DNA of 64,000 nucleotides from Runella aurantiaca. Its GTDB lineage: Bacteria > Bacteroidota > Bacteroidia > Cytophagales > Spirosomataceae. The DNA lies in assembly GCF_003339505.1 (NCBI RefSeq), contig NZ_QPIW01000001.1:186001-250000 (forward strand), given 5' to 3'. Positions 45,260 through 54,335 of this stretch are shown here, one piece after another (position 1 is the first letter of the stretch; the number at the start of each line of letters is the position of its first letter). The notes under the pieces are model-generated. The model was not told the origin of the DNA. It saw only the letters and a list, made by a program, of their open reading frames with translations, and ran no database searches. The position numbers were made by a program, and so were the translations under genes.

Positions 45260-46846
45260 ATGAACAGTATAATCACCGAGCGTGATATTTTGGTAAAGCA
45301 GATTCGTCGTATCAATCAATACGACGCAATACGGCGTTTTTTTAAGTTGTTGAAAGAGATGATTGACAGTTTGGACTTACCCCCCAACTCGTCTCAGATT
45401 GCTTTTACAATCAGTGAAAGAGACCTCCGAATTAGGGCAAATCTAAACAACCACACCTGTTTGCAGATTTCTGGGAAAAAGGAAAATGTTTGTGTGGGGC
45501 TATTGTTTAAAAAAGAGCTTTTGAATAAAGTTCCGTTGATGAATAGTAAGATTGTTTTTAAGGATAAAAGCACTTCCGATTATACACTGGGTGTGATTAA
45601 ATATGCCGATAAGCATTTGTGGCAAAACGAAAGTATTGTGCAGTACTGGATTGATTCGTTGCAGGATTTAAAGCATATTGCGACATCGACCAACCACCGC
45701 GAGTTGCACAATAATGCGGTTTATCATGCTGCCGAAGACGATGCCTTTAACGCAGAAGTGTTGGGATTAGCGGAAAAAAGATATGAGATTACGGCTGGAA
45801 AAACAACGCTTAAAGACTCGGAAGAAGTGTATAATGTACCCGTTGAAAAACCTCAAATTCCCCTTAATTACGTTTTGTATGGCCCACCCGGAACGGGCAA
45901 AACCTACGAGGTTCAGCAGCTTTGTCGAGTGTATTCACACAAATTTATCACCTTCCATCAATCCTTTAGTTATGAGGAGTTTGTGGAGGGAATTCGCCCC
46001 GAGACCATCGGTGACAAAATCAGCTATCGGGTACGGAAAGGGGTGTTTTATGAGGCCTGTTTGGAGGCGCTCAGAAAAGCCGATTACCAAAGTTTTGAAG
46101 GTTGTATCACGGATGCGGCCGAAACCCGAAAAGCGAGATTTGACCGCGCCGAACCTGTTTTTATGGTCATTGATGAAATCAACCGTGCCAATATCTCTAA
46201 GGTGCTAGGCGAGCTCATCACGCTCATTGAGCCATCTAAGCGGTTGGGGGCAGAAAATGAGCTGTGGGTCACGTTGCCGTATTCGCAGGAGCGTTTTGGA
46301 GTGCCGCCCAACCTATACATTTTGGGCACAATGAACTCCGCCGACCGTTCCATTGCCCTGTTGGATACGGCCCTGCGCCGACGCTTTCATTTTGCCGAGC
46401 GTCAACCCAACGAAACGCTCCTCGAAGGCAGGGTTATTGAAACGACTGATTTGGGGCGACTGTTGCGCACGCTCAACGAACGCATCGAATTTTTGCACGA
46501 CCGTGACCACGTCATTGGGCACGCGTATTTGATGAACATTGATACATTTGAGCAACTTTGCAAGGCCATGCGAGACCAGATTATTCCGTTGTTGCAGGAG
46601 TATTTTTATGATGATTGGCGCAAGATTCAGCTGGTATTGGCCGATAATGACCGTTGGGGTAAACCCACTGATTGTAAGCTAATTCAGGTAAAAAAACAAT
46701 ACACGTCATCGCTTGAACGGGAACTCTTCGGCGAAGACCTTGAAAACGCCGAAAATGTGATTACCTATCAACTGAATCCTGCCTTAACAGAAGGCCGTTT
46801 TGAAGACTTGCCTAAGGACATTTTCAAGTGGATTTATGAGAGATAA
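45260..46846 (+). CDS. McrB-type AAA+ ATPase
   Basis: A 528-residue AAA+ protein whose motor belongs to the McrB clade. Walker A is [10 protein letters not shown] near residue 208, followed by the clade hallmark [19 protein letters not shown]; Walker B is [18 protein letters not shown] near 305; sensor 1 is GTMNSADRS near 355; the arginine finger lies in [12 protein letters not shown] near 375. The first 200 residues form a separate unrecognised domain ([20 protein letters not shown] and [17 protein letters not shown]), where DNA-binding domains sit in true McrB proteins. ATGs at 45230 and 45260 are both possible; I prefer the latter. It overlaps the VWA gene by 11 bases. No McrC-like nuclease gene follows. 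Confidence 0.88.
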   Translation: MNSIITERDILVKQIRRINQYDAIRRFFKLLKEMIDSLDLPPNSSQIAFTISERDLRIRANLNNHTCLQISGKKENVCVGLLFKKELLNKVPLMNSKIVFKDKSTSDYTLGVIKYADKHLWQNESIVQYWIDSLQDLKHIATSTNHRELHNNAVYHAAEDDAFNAEVLGLAEKRYEITAGKTTLKDSEEVYNVPVEKPQIPLNYVLYGPPGTGKTYEVQQLCRVYSHKFITFHQSFSYEEFVEGIRPETIGDKISYRVRKGVFYEACLEALRKADYQSFEGCITDAAETRKARFDRAEPVFMVIDEINRANISKVLGELITLIEPSKRLGAENELWVTLPYSQERFGVPPNLYILGTMNSADRSIALLDTALRRRFHFAERQPNETLLEGRVIETTDLGRLLRTLNERIEFLHDRDHVIGHAYLMNIDTFEQLCKAMRDQIIPLLQEYFYDDWRKIQLVLADNDRWGKPTDCKLIQVKKQYTSSLERELFGEDLENAENVITYQLNPALTEGRFEDLPKDIFKWIYER

Positions 46847-47987
46847 CCTTATTGCCCGCCAAACTTCTCTTTCTGGACACATCGTGGCCTTTAGCCGTTT
46901 TTTGCGGGCGAGGGGTATTCCCGTGGGGCCCGACCGCGAGGCGGATGCGCTCAAAGCACTGGCCGAAATCAACGTGGGCGACGAAGTGCAGTTTTATCTG
47001 GCATTGCGCAGTATTTATCCCCAAAACCGCAAACAACTTCGGGAGTTTGACGAGTTGTATGTAAAGTATTGGAAAGAACTCGCCAAAGCCGTTGATTCCA
47101 AAATAAAAGAAGACGCCGAAGAGAGCAAATCGAAAAAAAAGAAAAATAACCAAAACGGTGAAGCGTCGTTTGAAGCTCTGAAAAACTGGCTCACTGGCAA
47201 CCGTCAGCCCGAGCAGGAGGAGCTGGCCTCGTATAGCTTGGGCGAGCCGCTTTCGCAAAAAGATTTTGGTTCGTACACCGACGAAGATTTGTACGAAGCG
47301 CGGAAAATCATCCGGACGTTGGTGCAGCGAATGGCCAAAACCATGAGCCGTCGCTACGAAGCGGCTCGCAGCGGTGGGCAGTTGGATTTGCGGCGCGTAC
47401 TGCGCAACAACTTTCGGAAAGGGGATGAAATCATTGATTTATTTTACCGCCGTCCTGCCCGCAATAAAATTCGGTTGGTACTTCTCTGCGACGTAAGCAA
47501 ATCCATGGAACTTTACAGCCGTTTTTGGGTGCAGTTTATGTTTGCGTTTCAAAATTTGTACCAATCCATCGAGACCTTCGTGTTTAGTACGCGCTTGTGC
47601 CGTATCACCGAAGATTTAAAGGAAATGGAGTACACCAAGGCCCTCGAAAATCTGACTGAACGCGTGCCGCATTGGTCGGGGGGGACTGATATTGGAGCCG
47701 TTTTGCGCGAGTTTGTACAAGAATACGCCATGCGTAAGCTTAATTCTCGTACCATTGTGCTCATCATCAGCGACGGCATGGATACGGGCGAAGGCGACGA
47801 TTTGGCGTTGAATATGGAGCGTATTCGTCGGAAAGCTCGCCGCGTTATTTGGCTCAATCCGCTGGCGGGTTCACCTGATTATCGCCCCGAAGTGAAGGCG
47901 CTTAAAGCGGTGCTACCGCATTTGGATTTGCACGCGCCCGCCCACAATTTAGAGAGCCTCAAACGGGTGGTGGAGCAGTTGCGATGA
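46836..47987 (+). CDS. CoxE-type VWA domain protein
   Basis: A 383-residue protein of the CoxE/VWA family. The C-terminal half holds a complete metal-ion-dependent adhesion site: DVSKS (Asp219), the Thr284 of WSGGTDIG, and Asp313 in [11 protein letters not shown]. The N-terminal half is helical and charged ([34 protein letters not shown]), as in CoxE proteins that pair with AAA+ motors. The ATG at 46836 overlaps the end of the McrB-type gene, so they are made together. VWA proteins of this type are adaptors through which AAA+ ATPases remodel targets, for example in cofactor insertion. Confidence 0.88.
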   Translation: MRDNLIARQTSLSGHIVAFSRFLRARGIPVGPDREADALKALAEINVGDEVQFYLALRSIYPQNRKQLREFDELYVKYWKELAKAVDSKIKEDAEESKSKKKKNNQNGEASFEALKNWLTGNRQPEQEELASYSLGEPLSQKDFGSYTDEDLYEARKIIRTLVQRMAKTMSRRYEAARSGGQLDLRRVLRNNFRKGDEIIDLFYRRPARNKIRLVLLCDVSKSMELYSRFWVQFMFAFQNLYQSIETFVFSTRLCRITEDLKEMEYTKALENLTERVPHWSGGTDIGAVLREFVQEYAMRKLNSRTIVLIISDGMDTGEGDDLALNMERIRRKARRVIWLNPLAGSPDYRPEVKALKAVLPHLDLHAPAHNLESLKRVVEQLR

Positions 47988-48040
47988 ATGTTTTTAAAAG
48001 GATAAATGTTGAGAAACTATACAAATTTTAGTTAGTCCAA

Positions 48041-48283
48041 ATGAATCTAAAAATACTGTCCTTCGGGATTGCCAAAGAAATAATCGGTCAGCTCGAATTG
48101 TCTGTACAGTTGTCTGACTCAGCAACCGTGGCCGATTTGAAGCAGTTTTTGATTGCTCAATTTCCTGATTTTCAGAAGTTATCGTCTCTACGGGTAGCCA
48201 TCAATACCGAATACGCCGACGATTCGACCTTGTTGCATTCCAACGACGAAATCGTGCTCATTCCGCCCGTCAGCGGAGGCTAA
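48041..48283 (+). CDS. moaD: MoaD/ThiS family sulfur-carrier protein
   Basis: An 80-residue ubiquitin-fold protein ending in PPVSGG, the C-terminal Gly-Gly that is thiocarboxylated to donate sulfur. Sequence style (ILSFGIAKEIIGQLELSVQL) is that of MoaD, the small subunit of molybdopterin synthase. It lies 53 bases downstream of the VWA gene on the same strand, with no moaE or other molybdopterin genes in the window. ThiS-type or another carrier role remains possible. Confidence 0.88.
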   Translation: MNLKILSFGIAKEIIGQLELSVQLSDSATVADLKQFLIAQFPDFQKLSSLRVAINTEYADDSTLLHSNDEIVLIPPVSGG

Positions 48284-48331
48284 AATGCTTTTACACCTTG
48301 ATTGAATTTTTTCATTACTTACCAATACACT

Positions 48332-49177
48332 GTGAAACTCATCGAATGTCCACGGGATGCCATGCAGGGGCTGACCGATTTTGTTCCCACGGAAACAAAA
48401 ATAAATTACTTAAATCGTCTGTTGCAGGTAGGTTTCGACACGCTTGATTTTGGCAGTTTTGTTTCACCCAAAGCGATTCCGCAGATGCGCGATACGGCGG
48501 AGGTCGTCGAAAAATTGGATATGTCTGCTACAAAAACCAAGTTGCTTGCCATCGTCGCCAATCTAAGAGGGGCGCAGGATGCGGCTGTATTTGAGCAGAT
48601 TACGTATTTAGGTTTTCCATTATCGATCTCTGAAACCTTTCAACTCAAAAATACCAACAAGACCATTGCGCAAGCGTTTGAGGAAGTGAGCGAAATTCAA
48701 AACCTGTGTTTGAACACCAAAAAACAATTGGTCGTGTATCTTTCGATGGGGTTCGGCAATCATTACGGCGACCCATACAGCCCCGAGCTGGTGGAGCAAT
48801 TTTCGGAGCGCTTGGTGGGTATGGGTATCAACATCATCGCCCCTTCGGACACCATCGGAACGAGTACCACCGATGACATTAAAACGTTGTACGGACATTT
48901 GCTCAAAAAATTTCCAAATGTTGAATTTGGCGCGCATCTTCACGCTAAATCGAGCCACGTGGCCAAGAAAGTAAGAGCTGCCTACAAAACGGGCGTTAGG
49001 CGCATTGATTGTGCCGTTCGAGGCTTTGGAGGTTGCCCGTTGGCCGAGGATAAACTGGTGGGAAATTTGGCTACTGAGTTAGTCGTGAGCGAGTTGAATC
49101 AGTTAGAAGCAAAAATTACCATCGACGAGCAACAACTGGCACAGGCGATGCTGGCCTCTCAGTACGTTTTTGGATAA
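48332..49177 (+). CDS. Hydroxymethylglutaryl-CoA lyase
   Basis: A 281-residue TIM-barrel lyase that splits HMG-CoA into acetyl-CoA and acetoacetate, the last step of leucine breakdown. The N-terminal KLIECPRDAMQG carries the substrate-binding Arg-Asp, SFVSPKAIPQMRDT follows, and AVRGFGGCPLAEDKLVGNL holds the catalytic cysteine and the metal-site residues (with the earlier HLHAKSS histidines). The GTG at 48332 gives the family N-terminus, although a TTG at 48302 is open. It could be a related acyltransferase, but the match to HMG-CoA lyase is good. It ends at a bidirectional hairpin. Confidence 0.9.
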   Translation: MKLIECPRDAMQGLTDFVPTETKINYLNRLLQVGFDTLDFGSFVSPKAIPQMRDTAEVVEKLDMSATKTKLLAIVANLRGAQDAAVFEQITYLGFPLSISETFQLKNTNKTIAQAFEEVSEIQNLCLNTKKQLVVYLSMGFGNHYGDPYSPELVEQFSERLVGMGINIIAPSDTIGTSTTDDIKTLYGHLLKKFPNVEFGAHLHAKSSHVAKKVRAAYKTGVRRIDCAVRGFGGCPLAEDKLVGNLATELVVSELNQLEAKITIDEQQLAQAMLASQYVFG

Positions 49178-49222
49178 AAAAGGTCAGAAAATTTGTCGTA
49201 AAAACGCCTTTCTGACCTTTTT
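49176..49222. terminator. Bidirectional terminator after HMG-CoA lyase gene
   Basis: Fourteen-base perfect arms AAAAAGGTCAGAAA / TTTCTGACCTTTTT separated by 19 bases. The left arm begins within the lyase TAA and the right arm ends four bases before the stop of the convergent gene. Confidence 0.85.
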
Positions 49223-49226
49223 ATGG

Positions 49227-49757
49227 CTAAGCATTGACCGCTTCTTGCGTATTTTTTGGCCGCTTATAAAGGGGCACCGTGCTGCATGGCTCGCCAAACA
49301 TAAGTGTTTGGGCCACAGGCTGTAATTTGCGGGTTATTTCGACGTACGCCGCCGTGGGTACGGGGTGTTTGCTGCACCCTTTTACCACGACGCGGGCATC
49401 CCGATAGTCTTCTGGATTGATTTGGCTGATGGCATCAAAATAAAGCTTTTCTTCTAAGTCATTCAGGTTTCCAAAAACCACCGAGTTGGCGTGAGGCTCC
49501 AGATGTAAGGCCAGCAACATATATGCCCACGTGGGGATGATGGCATCTTCTGTACAGGTGATGGCCACGTTTTGACCCTTGTATTGCGCCCAATCGTGGC
49601 TCTTCAAAAATTCTCGAAAGTCCTTTTCTTTCAGAATCATTCCCATGAAGAGATTCTCTTTCAAGTCGTACAGTACACGCTCTCCAAGGTGGTAATAATC
49701 TTCTAAATCTAACGTAACGAGGCCGCTTTTGGCAACGCGGTTGATGATTTCTTCCAT
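49227..49757 (-). CDS. DUF2480 family protein
   Basis: A 176-residue protein of the DUF2480 family, found almost only in Bacteroidota and of unknown function. Recognised by GLVTLDLEDYYHLGERVLYD and the later DARVVVKGCSKHPVPTAAYV segment with its conserved Cys. The ATG at 49757 gives the family N-terminus MEEIINRVAKSG; the frame extends to 49781. There is no signal peptide, so it is cytoplasmic. Confidence 0.85.
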   Translation of the reverse strand: MEEIINRVAKSGLVTLDLEDYYHLGERVLYDLKENLFMGMILKEKDFREFLKSHDWAQYKGQNVAITCTEDAIIPTWAYMLLALHLEPHANSVVFGNLNDLEEKLYFDAISQINPEDYRDARVVVKGCSKHPVPTAAYVEITRKLQPVAQTLMFGEPCSTVPLYKRPKNTQEAVNA

Positions 49758-49857
49758 TTTACTTAATAGTCTGCTTTGCACTTAATGCAACACACATTAC
49801 AGGTCGAAAGTTTGTGAACGATGGGTATAAATAGCAAATTTGTTGTTCGACAAATGC

Positions 49858-49865
49858 TACCTTTG
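49858..49865 (+). promoter_or_regulatory. Candidate -7 box of the CCA-enzyme gene
   Basis: TACCTTTG fits TAnnTTTG and lies 22 bases before the ATG at 49887. A TTG lies only 15 bases upstream, so the -33 element is weak. If real, translation must start at 49887 and not at the ATG at 49821. Confidence 0.45.
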
Positions 49866-49886
49866 CAGCTTATAAAGTTTGGAAGA

Positions 49887-51302
49887 ATGAATTTTAGTGA
49901 AGTCTTAGATAAACATTCTATTTTTAACGTTGTCGCTCAATCTGCCAATGACCTTGGAGTAGACGCCTATGTGATAGGAGGTTACGTACGTGATTTGATT
50001 TTAAAGCGTCCTTCCAAAGACATCGACATTGTATCAATCGGGAGTGGTATAGCATTGGCGGAGGCGGTTGCCAAAAAGCTTGGCGTACACGTGAATGTGT
50101 ATAAGAATTTTGGTACTGCACAGTTACGGGTGGATGATTTAGACATTGAATTTGTGGGTGCGCGGCGCGAATCTTACCGTACAGAATCCCGCAAACCAAT
50201 AGTGGAGGACGGTACCCTGCACGACGACCAAAATCGACGGGATTTTACCATCAATGCCATGGGTATCAGCCTGAATGCTGACAACTATGGCGAGTTGATT
50301 GACCCCTTCAACGGCATCAATGACTTACGCAGAAAACTCATTCGCACACCGCTTGACCCCGAAATTACCTTCTCTGACGACCCGTTACGCATGATGCGGG
50401 CGGTGCGTTTTGCGACTCAGCTGAATTTTGACATTGAACCCGATACCTTTGATGGTTTGGTTAAAACTGCCGAGCGTATTGATATTATTTCCAAAGAGAG
50501 AATCAACGACGAACTTAATAAAATCATTTTGTCGGCAGTGCCTTCCTATGGGTTCAAACTGTTGCACCAAGCAGGTATTTTAAAGCGAATTTTTCCTGAA
50601 TTTGTAGAATTGCAAGGGGCTGAGTATCAGGACGGAAAAGGCCATAAAGATAATTTTTATCATACATTACAGGTATTGGATAATATTTCCAAACATACCG
50701 ACGACCTGTGGCTGCGTTGGGCGGCCATCATGCACGATATTGCCAAGCCCGCCACCAAGCGTTTTGATAAAAAAGTGGGCTGGACCTTCCACGGTCACGA
50801 AGATTTGGGTGCACGCTTTACGCCGCGTATTTTTCGTCAAATGAAACTGCCGATGAACGAAAACATGCGTTTTGTTCAAAAACTCGTTCGGCTTCACCTC
50901 CGGCCCATCGCGCTGTCGAAAGAGACTATTTCTGATTCCGCATTGCGGCGGTTATTGTTTGATGCCGGCGCCGATTTGGAGGCGTTGATGACCCTTTGCC
51001 GGGCCGATATAACTTCCAAAAATCCCGAAAAAGTCAAAAAACATCTGTCGAATTTCGACAAAGTTGAACAAAAACTCTACGACCTCGAAGCCCGCGACCA
51101 AATACGAAATTTTCAGCCCGTCATCACGGGAGAGGTTATCATGGAAGCCTTTGGGCTGAAACCTTCTGCTGAAGTGGGCGTCATTAAAACGGCGGTTCGG
51201 GAAGCGATTTTGGATGGGATTATCCCCAATGTTTTCGAGCCGGCCTACGCATTTATGCTCGAAGAAGGCCAGAAAATGGGATTGACGCCCGTGGTTTCTT
51301 AA
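49887..51302 (+). CDS. cca: CCA tRNA nucleotidyltransferase with HD domain
   Basis: A 471-residue class II nucleotidyltransferase that adds or repairs the CCA end of tRNAs. The head domain shows GGYVRDLILKRPSKDIDIVS (the GG motif and the DxD metal site), RRDFTINAMGISL and the DPLRMMRAVRFATQL motif; a C-terminal HD domain follows (MHDIAKPATKRF, FHGHEDLGA). The absence of an encoded CCA on the tRNA-Leu in this window fits a need for this enzyme. A poly(A) polymerase role cannot be excluded by sequence. Confidence 0.92.
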   Translation: MNFSEVLDKHSIFNVVAQSANDLGVDAYVIGGYVRDLILKRPSKDIDIVSIGSGIALAEAVAKKLGVHVNVYKNFGTAQLRVDDLDIEFVGARRESYRTESRKPIVEDGTLHDDQNRRDFTINAMGISLNADNYGELIDPFNGINDLRRKLIRTPLDPEITFSDDPLRMMRAVRFATQLNFDIEPDTFDGLVKTAERIDIISKERINDELNKIILSAVPSYGFKLLHQAGILKRIFPEFVELQGAEYQDGKGHKDNFYHTLQVLDNISKHTDDLWLRWAAIMHDIAKPATKRFDKKVGWTFHGHEDLGARFTPRIFRQMKLPMNENMRFVQKLVRLHLRPIALSKETISDSALRRLLFDAGADLEALMTLCRADITSKNPEKVKKHLSNFDKVEQKLYDLEARDQIRNFQPVITGEVIMEAFGLKPSAEVGVIKTAVREAILDGIIPNVFEPAYAFMLEEGQKMGLTPVVS

Positions 51303-51306
51303 CCAT

Positions 51307-51630
51307 TTAACTTGATTTTACGGTGGGCATTTCGTCGATGCCCAAGGTAGTCAGTGTGGGGTTTAATGTATAGGGCGTAATGGTTATTTTGAATACTTTA
51401 TGTCCCGCCACGTCGAAATCGCAGGTGTATTTTCCTTTGGCATGCAAACTCCGATATACCGCTGAATAATTGATTTTGAGCGGCCAACCATTAAGGGCTA
51501 ATTGCGACGATATATTTTCAATGGTTTTCTTCAGATTTGAAAAATAGGTAACAAACGGTTCGCGCTGGCGTAAATTATTGAGCGAACCGATGTAGGTGAT
51601 GCGCACTTCGTAAATGGTTTGTTGGAGCAT
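51307..51630 (-). CDS. Conserved small protein, unknown function
   Basis: A 107-residue protein with no recognised family. The sequence (IYEVRITYIGSLNNLRQREP, NGWPLKINYSAVYRSLHAKG, ITITPYTLNPTLTTLGIDEM) is rich in beta-strand residues and lacks signal or membrane segments. The ATG at 51630 is chosen over 51678 because it begins the compact region. It is convergent with the CCA-enzyme gene, four bases apart. Confidence 0.6.
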   Translation of the reverse strand: MLQQTIYEVRITYIGSLNNLRQREPFVTYFSNLKKTIENISSQLALNGWPLKINYSAVYRSLHAKGKYTCDFDVAGHKVFKITITPYTLNPTLTTLGIDEMPTVKSS

Positions 51631-51764
51631 TTTCCGTGATTTTTTGTCAAAAATTTGAGTTGAATCAAGTTTTCGCAATTTTATGAAAAACTATTCGATT
51701 ATTTTTCAAGGGCTAAACTTTTTTATTTGCTTCGTCGTTTTAACTATAATTGCATAAAAAAGAA

Positions 51765-51792
51765 AAAAGCCGTTGGTCTACCAGCGGCTTTT
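51765..51792 (-). terminator. Terminator after the oxidoreductase gene
   Basis: AAAAGCCGTTGG / CCAGCGGCTTTT arms around TCTA, with one G-T pair. On the minus strand the hairpin is followed by a T run, fitting the end of the Gfo/Idh/MocA gene that stops about 90 bases away. Confidence 0.8.
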
Positions 51793-51884
51793 GCATTATA
51801 TCAAATCTTCCGTTTTCTCTCCTAGATTTTTCTCTTTCCAATTCGGCTTCCTTCATTTCTGACACGCCTATAACTTGGCTTATT

Positions 51885-53168
51885 TTATATCCAGTCCCAG
51901 CCTTTTCGATAGTCGCGTGACAATAAATCATTGGCTTCGCCGTCATGACGGAATTTTTCCTTTTTTGCGTTCCAGTGTAACTCCCGCCCCAGACGCCACG
52001 AAATAAGTCCAAGGTGCATAGGTAGTGTCATTTGACGGGCGTATTCAAGGTTTGATTCGGGCTGCGTACGGGTCTTGACCGCGTTTACAAAATTTTGTTG
52101 ATGCCCAGGTGACCGCTGAATGCTGAGGGGAACGGTTTCAACATCGTTCATGAGCATTCCGCCGATGTTAATTTCGCGGGTATTATAATCACACAGAAGT
52201 GTGCCTTTCTCCCCTTCAAAATAAGCACCAATGCCCCGATTGGCTGCTCCCAGCACGTTGGGCGGCGTAGTAGTCCAGTGAATTTTGAGATTGTCGAACT
52301 GATAATCAACATCAATCCATTTGGGAGTGTTGCCAATGCCCTCCCCAACTTCTCCTTTGGCGCTGACGGTAGTAAGATTTTGGGGATTGATGGCCCACCA
52401 GACCACATCGGCAATGTGACTCCAAAAATCCTGATACACCCCTCCTGAATAATCCAGAAAATAGCGATAATTGAAATGACACCGCTCAGGCGTGTATTTT
52501 GAATAAGGGGCTGGCCCGAGCCAGAAATCCCAATTGAGCGTAGAGGGTGGTTCTTGATAGTTGGCTGGTCCAAGTACGGGCGGCGCTCCGGGTTTCCAAA
52601 GTCGCACGGTATGAACATTGCCAATGGCACCAGAACGAATGATTTCAACGACGCGGTGGTAGTTGTCACCCGCGTGGATTTGGGTGCCTAACTGAAAAAT
52701 TCGGTCGTGGCGTTTGAGCGATTTAAGCATTTTTTGTCCTTCACGCACGCTGTACGACAGGGGTTTCTCGCCGTACACATCTTTTCCCGCTTCAAACGCC
52801 AATATCGCTACTTGGGCGTGCCAATGGTCGGGCGTTGCGCAGGTGATAGCGTCAATGTCTTTGCGTTCTAAAATTCGACGAAAATCGCTGTATAATTGGA
52901 CTTTTGTGTCGGGTTGTAAACCCAATAAGGTTTTTTGAGCGGCGGCTAAATGCGTTTCGTCCAAGTCGCACAGCGCCGCTACTTCTACTTCTGGCAACCC
53001 CGCAAACCATTTCAGGTGTTGCGTTCCCATGCCACCCAATCCGATGTGAGCTACCCGCAGTCGGTCGCTGGGGGCTACTTTACGCGTAAAACCCGTCAGA
53101 AATGGAAGGCTGAGGGCGGCGGCACTGCTTTGTTTTAAAAAACGACGGCGATTCAGTAGGTGGCTCAT
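51885..53168 (-). CDS. Exported Gfo/Idh/MocA family oxidoreductase
   Basis: A 427-residue NAD(P)-dependent sugar oxidoreductase exported folded through the Tat system: the N-terminus has NRRRFLKQSSAAALSLPF. The Rossmann fold begins VAHIGLGGMGTQHLKW; the family EKP motif (GKDVYGEKPLSY) and the later HIADVVWWAINP follow. It probably acts on a periplasmic sugar or sugar acid. The nearest related enzyme type, DUF1080, lies 35 kb away, so no joint operon is suggested. Confidence 0.9.
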   Translation of the reverse strand: MSHLLNRRRFLKQSSAAALSLPFLTGFTRKVAPSDRLRVAHIGLGGMGTQHLKWFAGLPEVEVAALCDLDETHLAAAQKTLLGLQPDTKVQLYSDFRRILERKDIDAITCATPDHWHAQVAILAFEAGKDVYGEKPLSYSVREGQKMLKSLKRHDRIFQLGTQIHAGDNYHRVVEIIRSGAIGNVHTVRLWKPGAPPVLGPANYQEPPSTLNWDFWLGPAPYSKYTPERCHFNYRYFLDYSGGVYQDFWSHIADVVWWAINPQNLTTVSAKGEVGEGIGNTPKWIDVDYQFDNLKIHWTTTPPNVLGAANRGIGAYFEGEKGTLLCDYNTREINIGGMLMNDVETVPLSIQRSPGHQQNFVNAVKTRTQPESNLEYARQMTLPMHLGLISWRLGRELHWNAKKEKFRHDGEANDLLSRDYRKGWDWI

Positions 53169-53392
53169 ATGTTGGATGAAGGTTTATTTCAAAAGCGTAA
53201 AATGAGCTGATTCTCACCGCGAACTGAAAATAAGAAAAAAGTTTTAAGCCTCCGAAGGAGTAAGTTGGGGAGCTTGTGTGAATTGCGCAAGCCTAAAAAA
53301 ATACACTTTAACCCTAAATGGCCTCTTTTTTATTCAAAAGTCAGTACCTAACTTGCGTTTACATTATGAATTAACCCAAACGTCTGAACGAT

Positions 53393-54253
53393 ATGCCACA
53401 AAAGTTATCTCCGATTAGTAAGCCATCCGAATTGGTCGCGTCAGCGCAAGGAAAAAGACCGCTTATTGTGGACGCCCGGGCGGGGGCGGGGGCAAAAGAT
53501 AGATACGCCACCAGCCATTTAGAGGGAGCATTGTTTGTTGATTTAGAAAAACAATTGGCCAATGTGCCAGCAGATGCCTCAAACGGAGGCCGTCATCCAT
53601 TGCCCGACCTTACACAATTTGCGCAGGTGTTGACCCAACTTGGCATCGGGCCCGACACGCACGTTGTAGTGTACGATGACAAAAACGGGGGAAATGCCGC
53701 CGCTCGTTTTTGGTGGATGCTAAAAGCCATCGGCCACGAAAATGTACAAGTGCTCGACGGCGGGTTGGATGCTGCATTAAACGCTGGTTTTCCCGTCAGT
53801 TCAGGAGAAGAAACGCCTGCTATTCCCGAAAAAACCTATGAAACACTGCAATGGATGTTGCCGTTGTCGGACATCAACGAAGTGGAAAAAGTAGCCAATG
53901 ATGCTGAATATCTGGTGATTGATGTGCGCGATAAAGACCGTTTTGACGGAAAAGTTGAACCCATTGATTTGATTGCGGGGCACATTCCAGGTGCGGCCAA
54001 TATTCCTTTTACGAGCAATTTGGATGCGAATGGATTTTTTCTTTCACCTGCCGAACTGAAAGAAAAATACACAGAAGCCTTGAATGGAAGAGATACCCAA
54101 CATGTCATCGTTCATTGCGGTTCGGGCGTGACCGCCTGTCATACGTTGCTTGCCCTGGCCTACGCTGAAATGGAGATTCCTAAACTCTACGTGGGTTCGT
54201 GGAGTGAATGGTCAAGAACCGACCGTCCGATGTTTACTTTGTCGAAAGATTAG
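53393..54253 (+). CDS. Two-domain rhodanese, 3-mercaptopyruvate sulfurtransferase type
   Basis: A 286-residue sulfurtransferase that moves a sulfane sulfur from mercaptopyruvate or thiosulfate to an acceptor. The first rhodanese domain (PLIVDARAGAGAKDRYATSH) is inactive; the second carries Cys242 in CGSGVTACHTLLAL, and the CGSGVTA loop is typical of mercaptopyruvate sulfurtransferases. No sulfur genes are adjacent. It is a single-gene unit ending at a bidirectional terminator. Confidence 0.92.
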   Translation: MPQKLSPISKPSELVASAQGKRPLIVDARAGAGAKDRYATSHLEGALFVDLEKQLANVPADASNGGRHPLPDLTQFAQVLTQLGIGPDTHVVVYDDKNGGNAAARFWWMLKAIGHENVQVLDGGLDAALNAGFPVSSGEETPAIPEKTYETLQWMLPLSDINEVEKVANDAEYLVIDVRDKDRFDGKVEPIDLIAGHIPGAANIPFTSNLDANGFFLSPAELKEKYTEALNGRDTQHVIVHCGSGVTACHTLLALAYAEMEIPKLYVGSWSEWSRTDRPMFTLSKD

Positions 54254-54274
54254 GCTCAAGTATCGCAAAAACTA

Positions 54275-54314
54275 AAAATCCCTCTTTCGGTAAGACTGCC
54301 GAAAGAGGGATTTT
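54275..54314. terminator. Bidirectional terminator between rhodanese and S8 protease genes
   Basis: Sixteen-base perfect arms AAAATCCCTCTTTCGG and its complement around an eight-base loop. Confidence 0.9.
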
Positions 54315-54335
54315 GTACGTTATAAACCAGACGAA

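Noticed and set aside
45260-47987. Classical McrBC restriction system
   Set aside because: The downstream gene encodes a CoxE-type VWA protein with a MIDAS site, not a McrC nuclease with a PD-(D/E)XK motif.
51740-52012. 90-residue minus-strand open frame at the 3' end of the oxidoreductase gene
   Set aside because: It overlaps the end of a clear Gfo/Idh/MocA gene in another frame and crosses its terminator.
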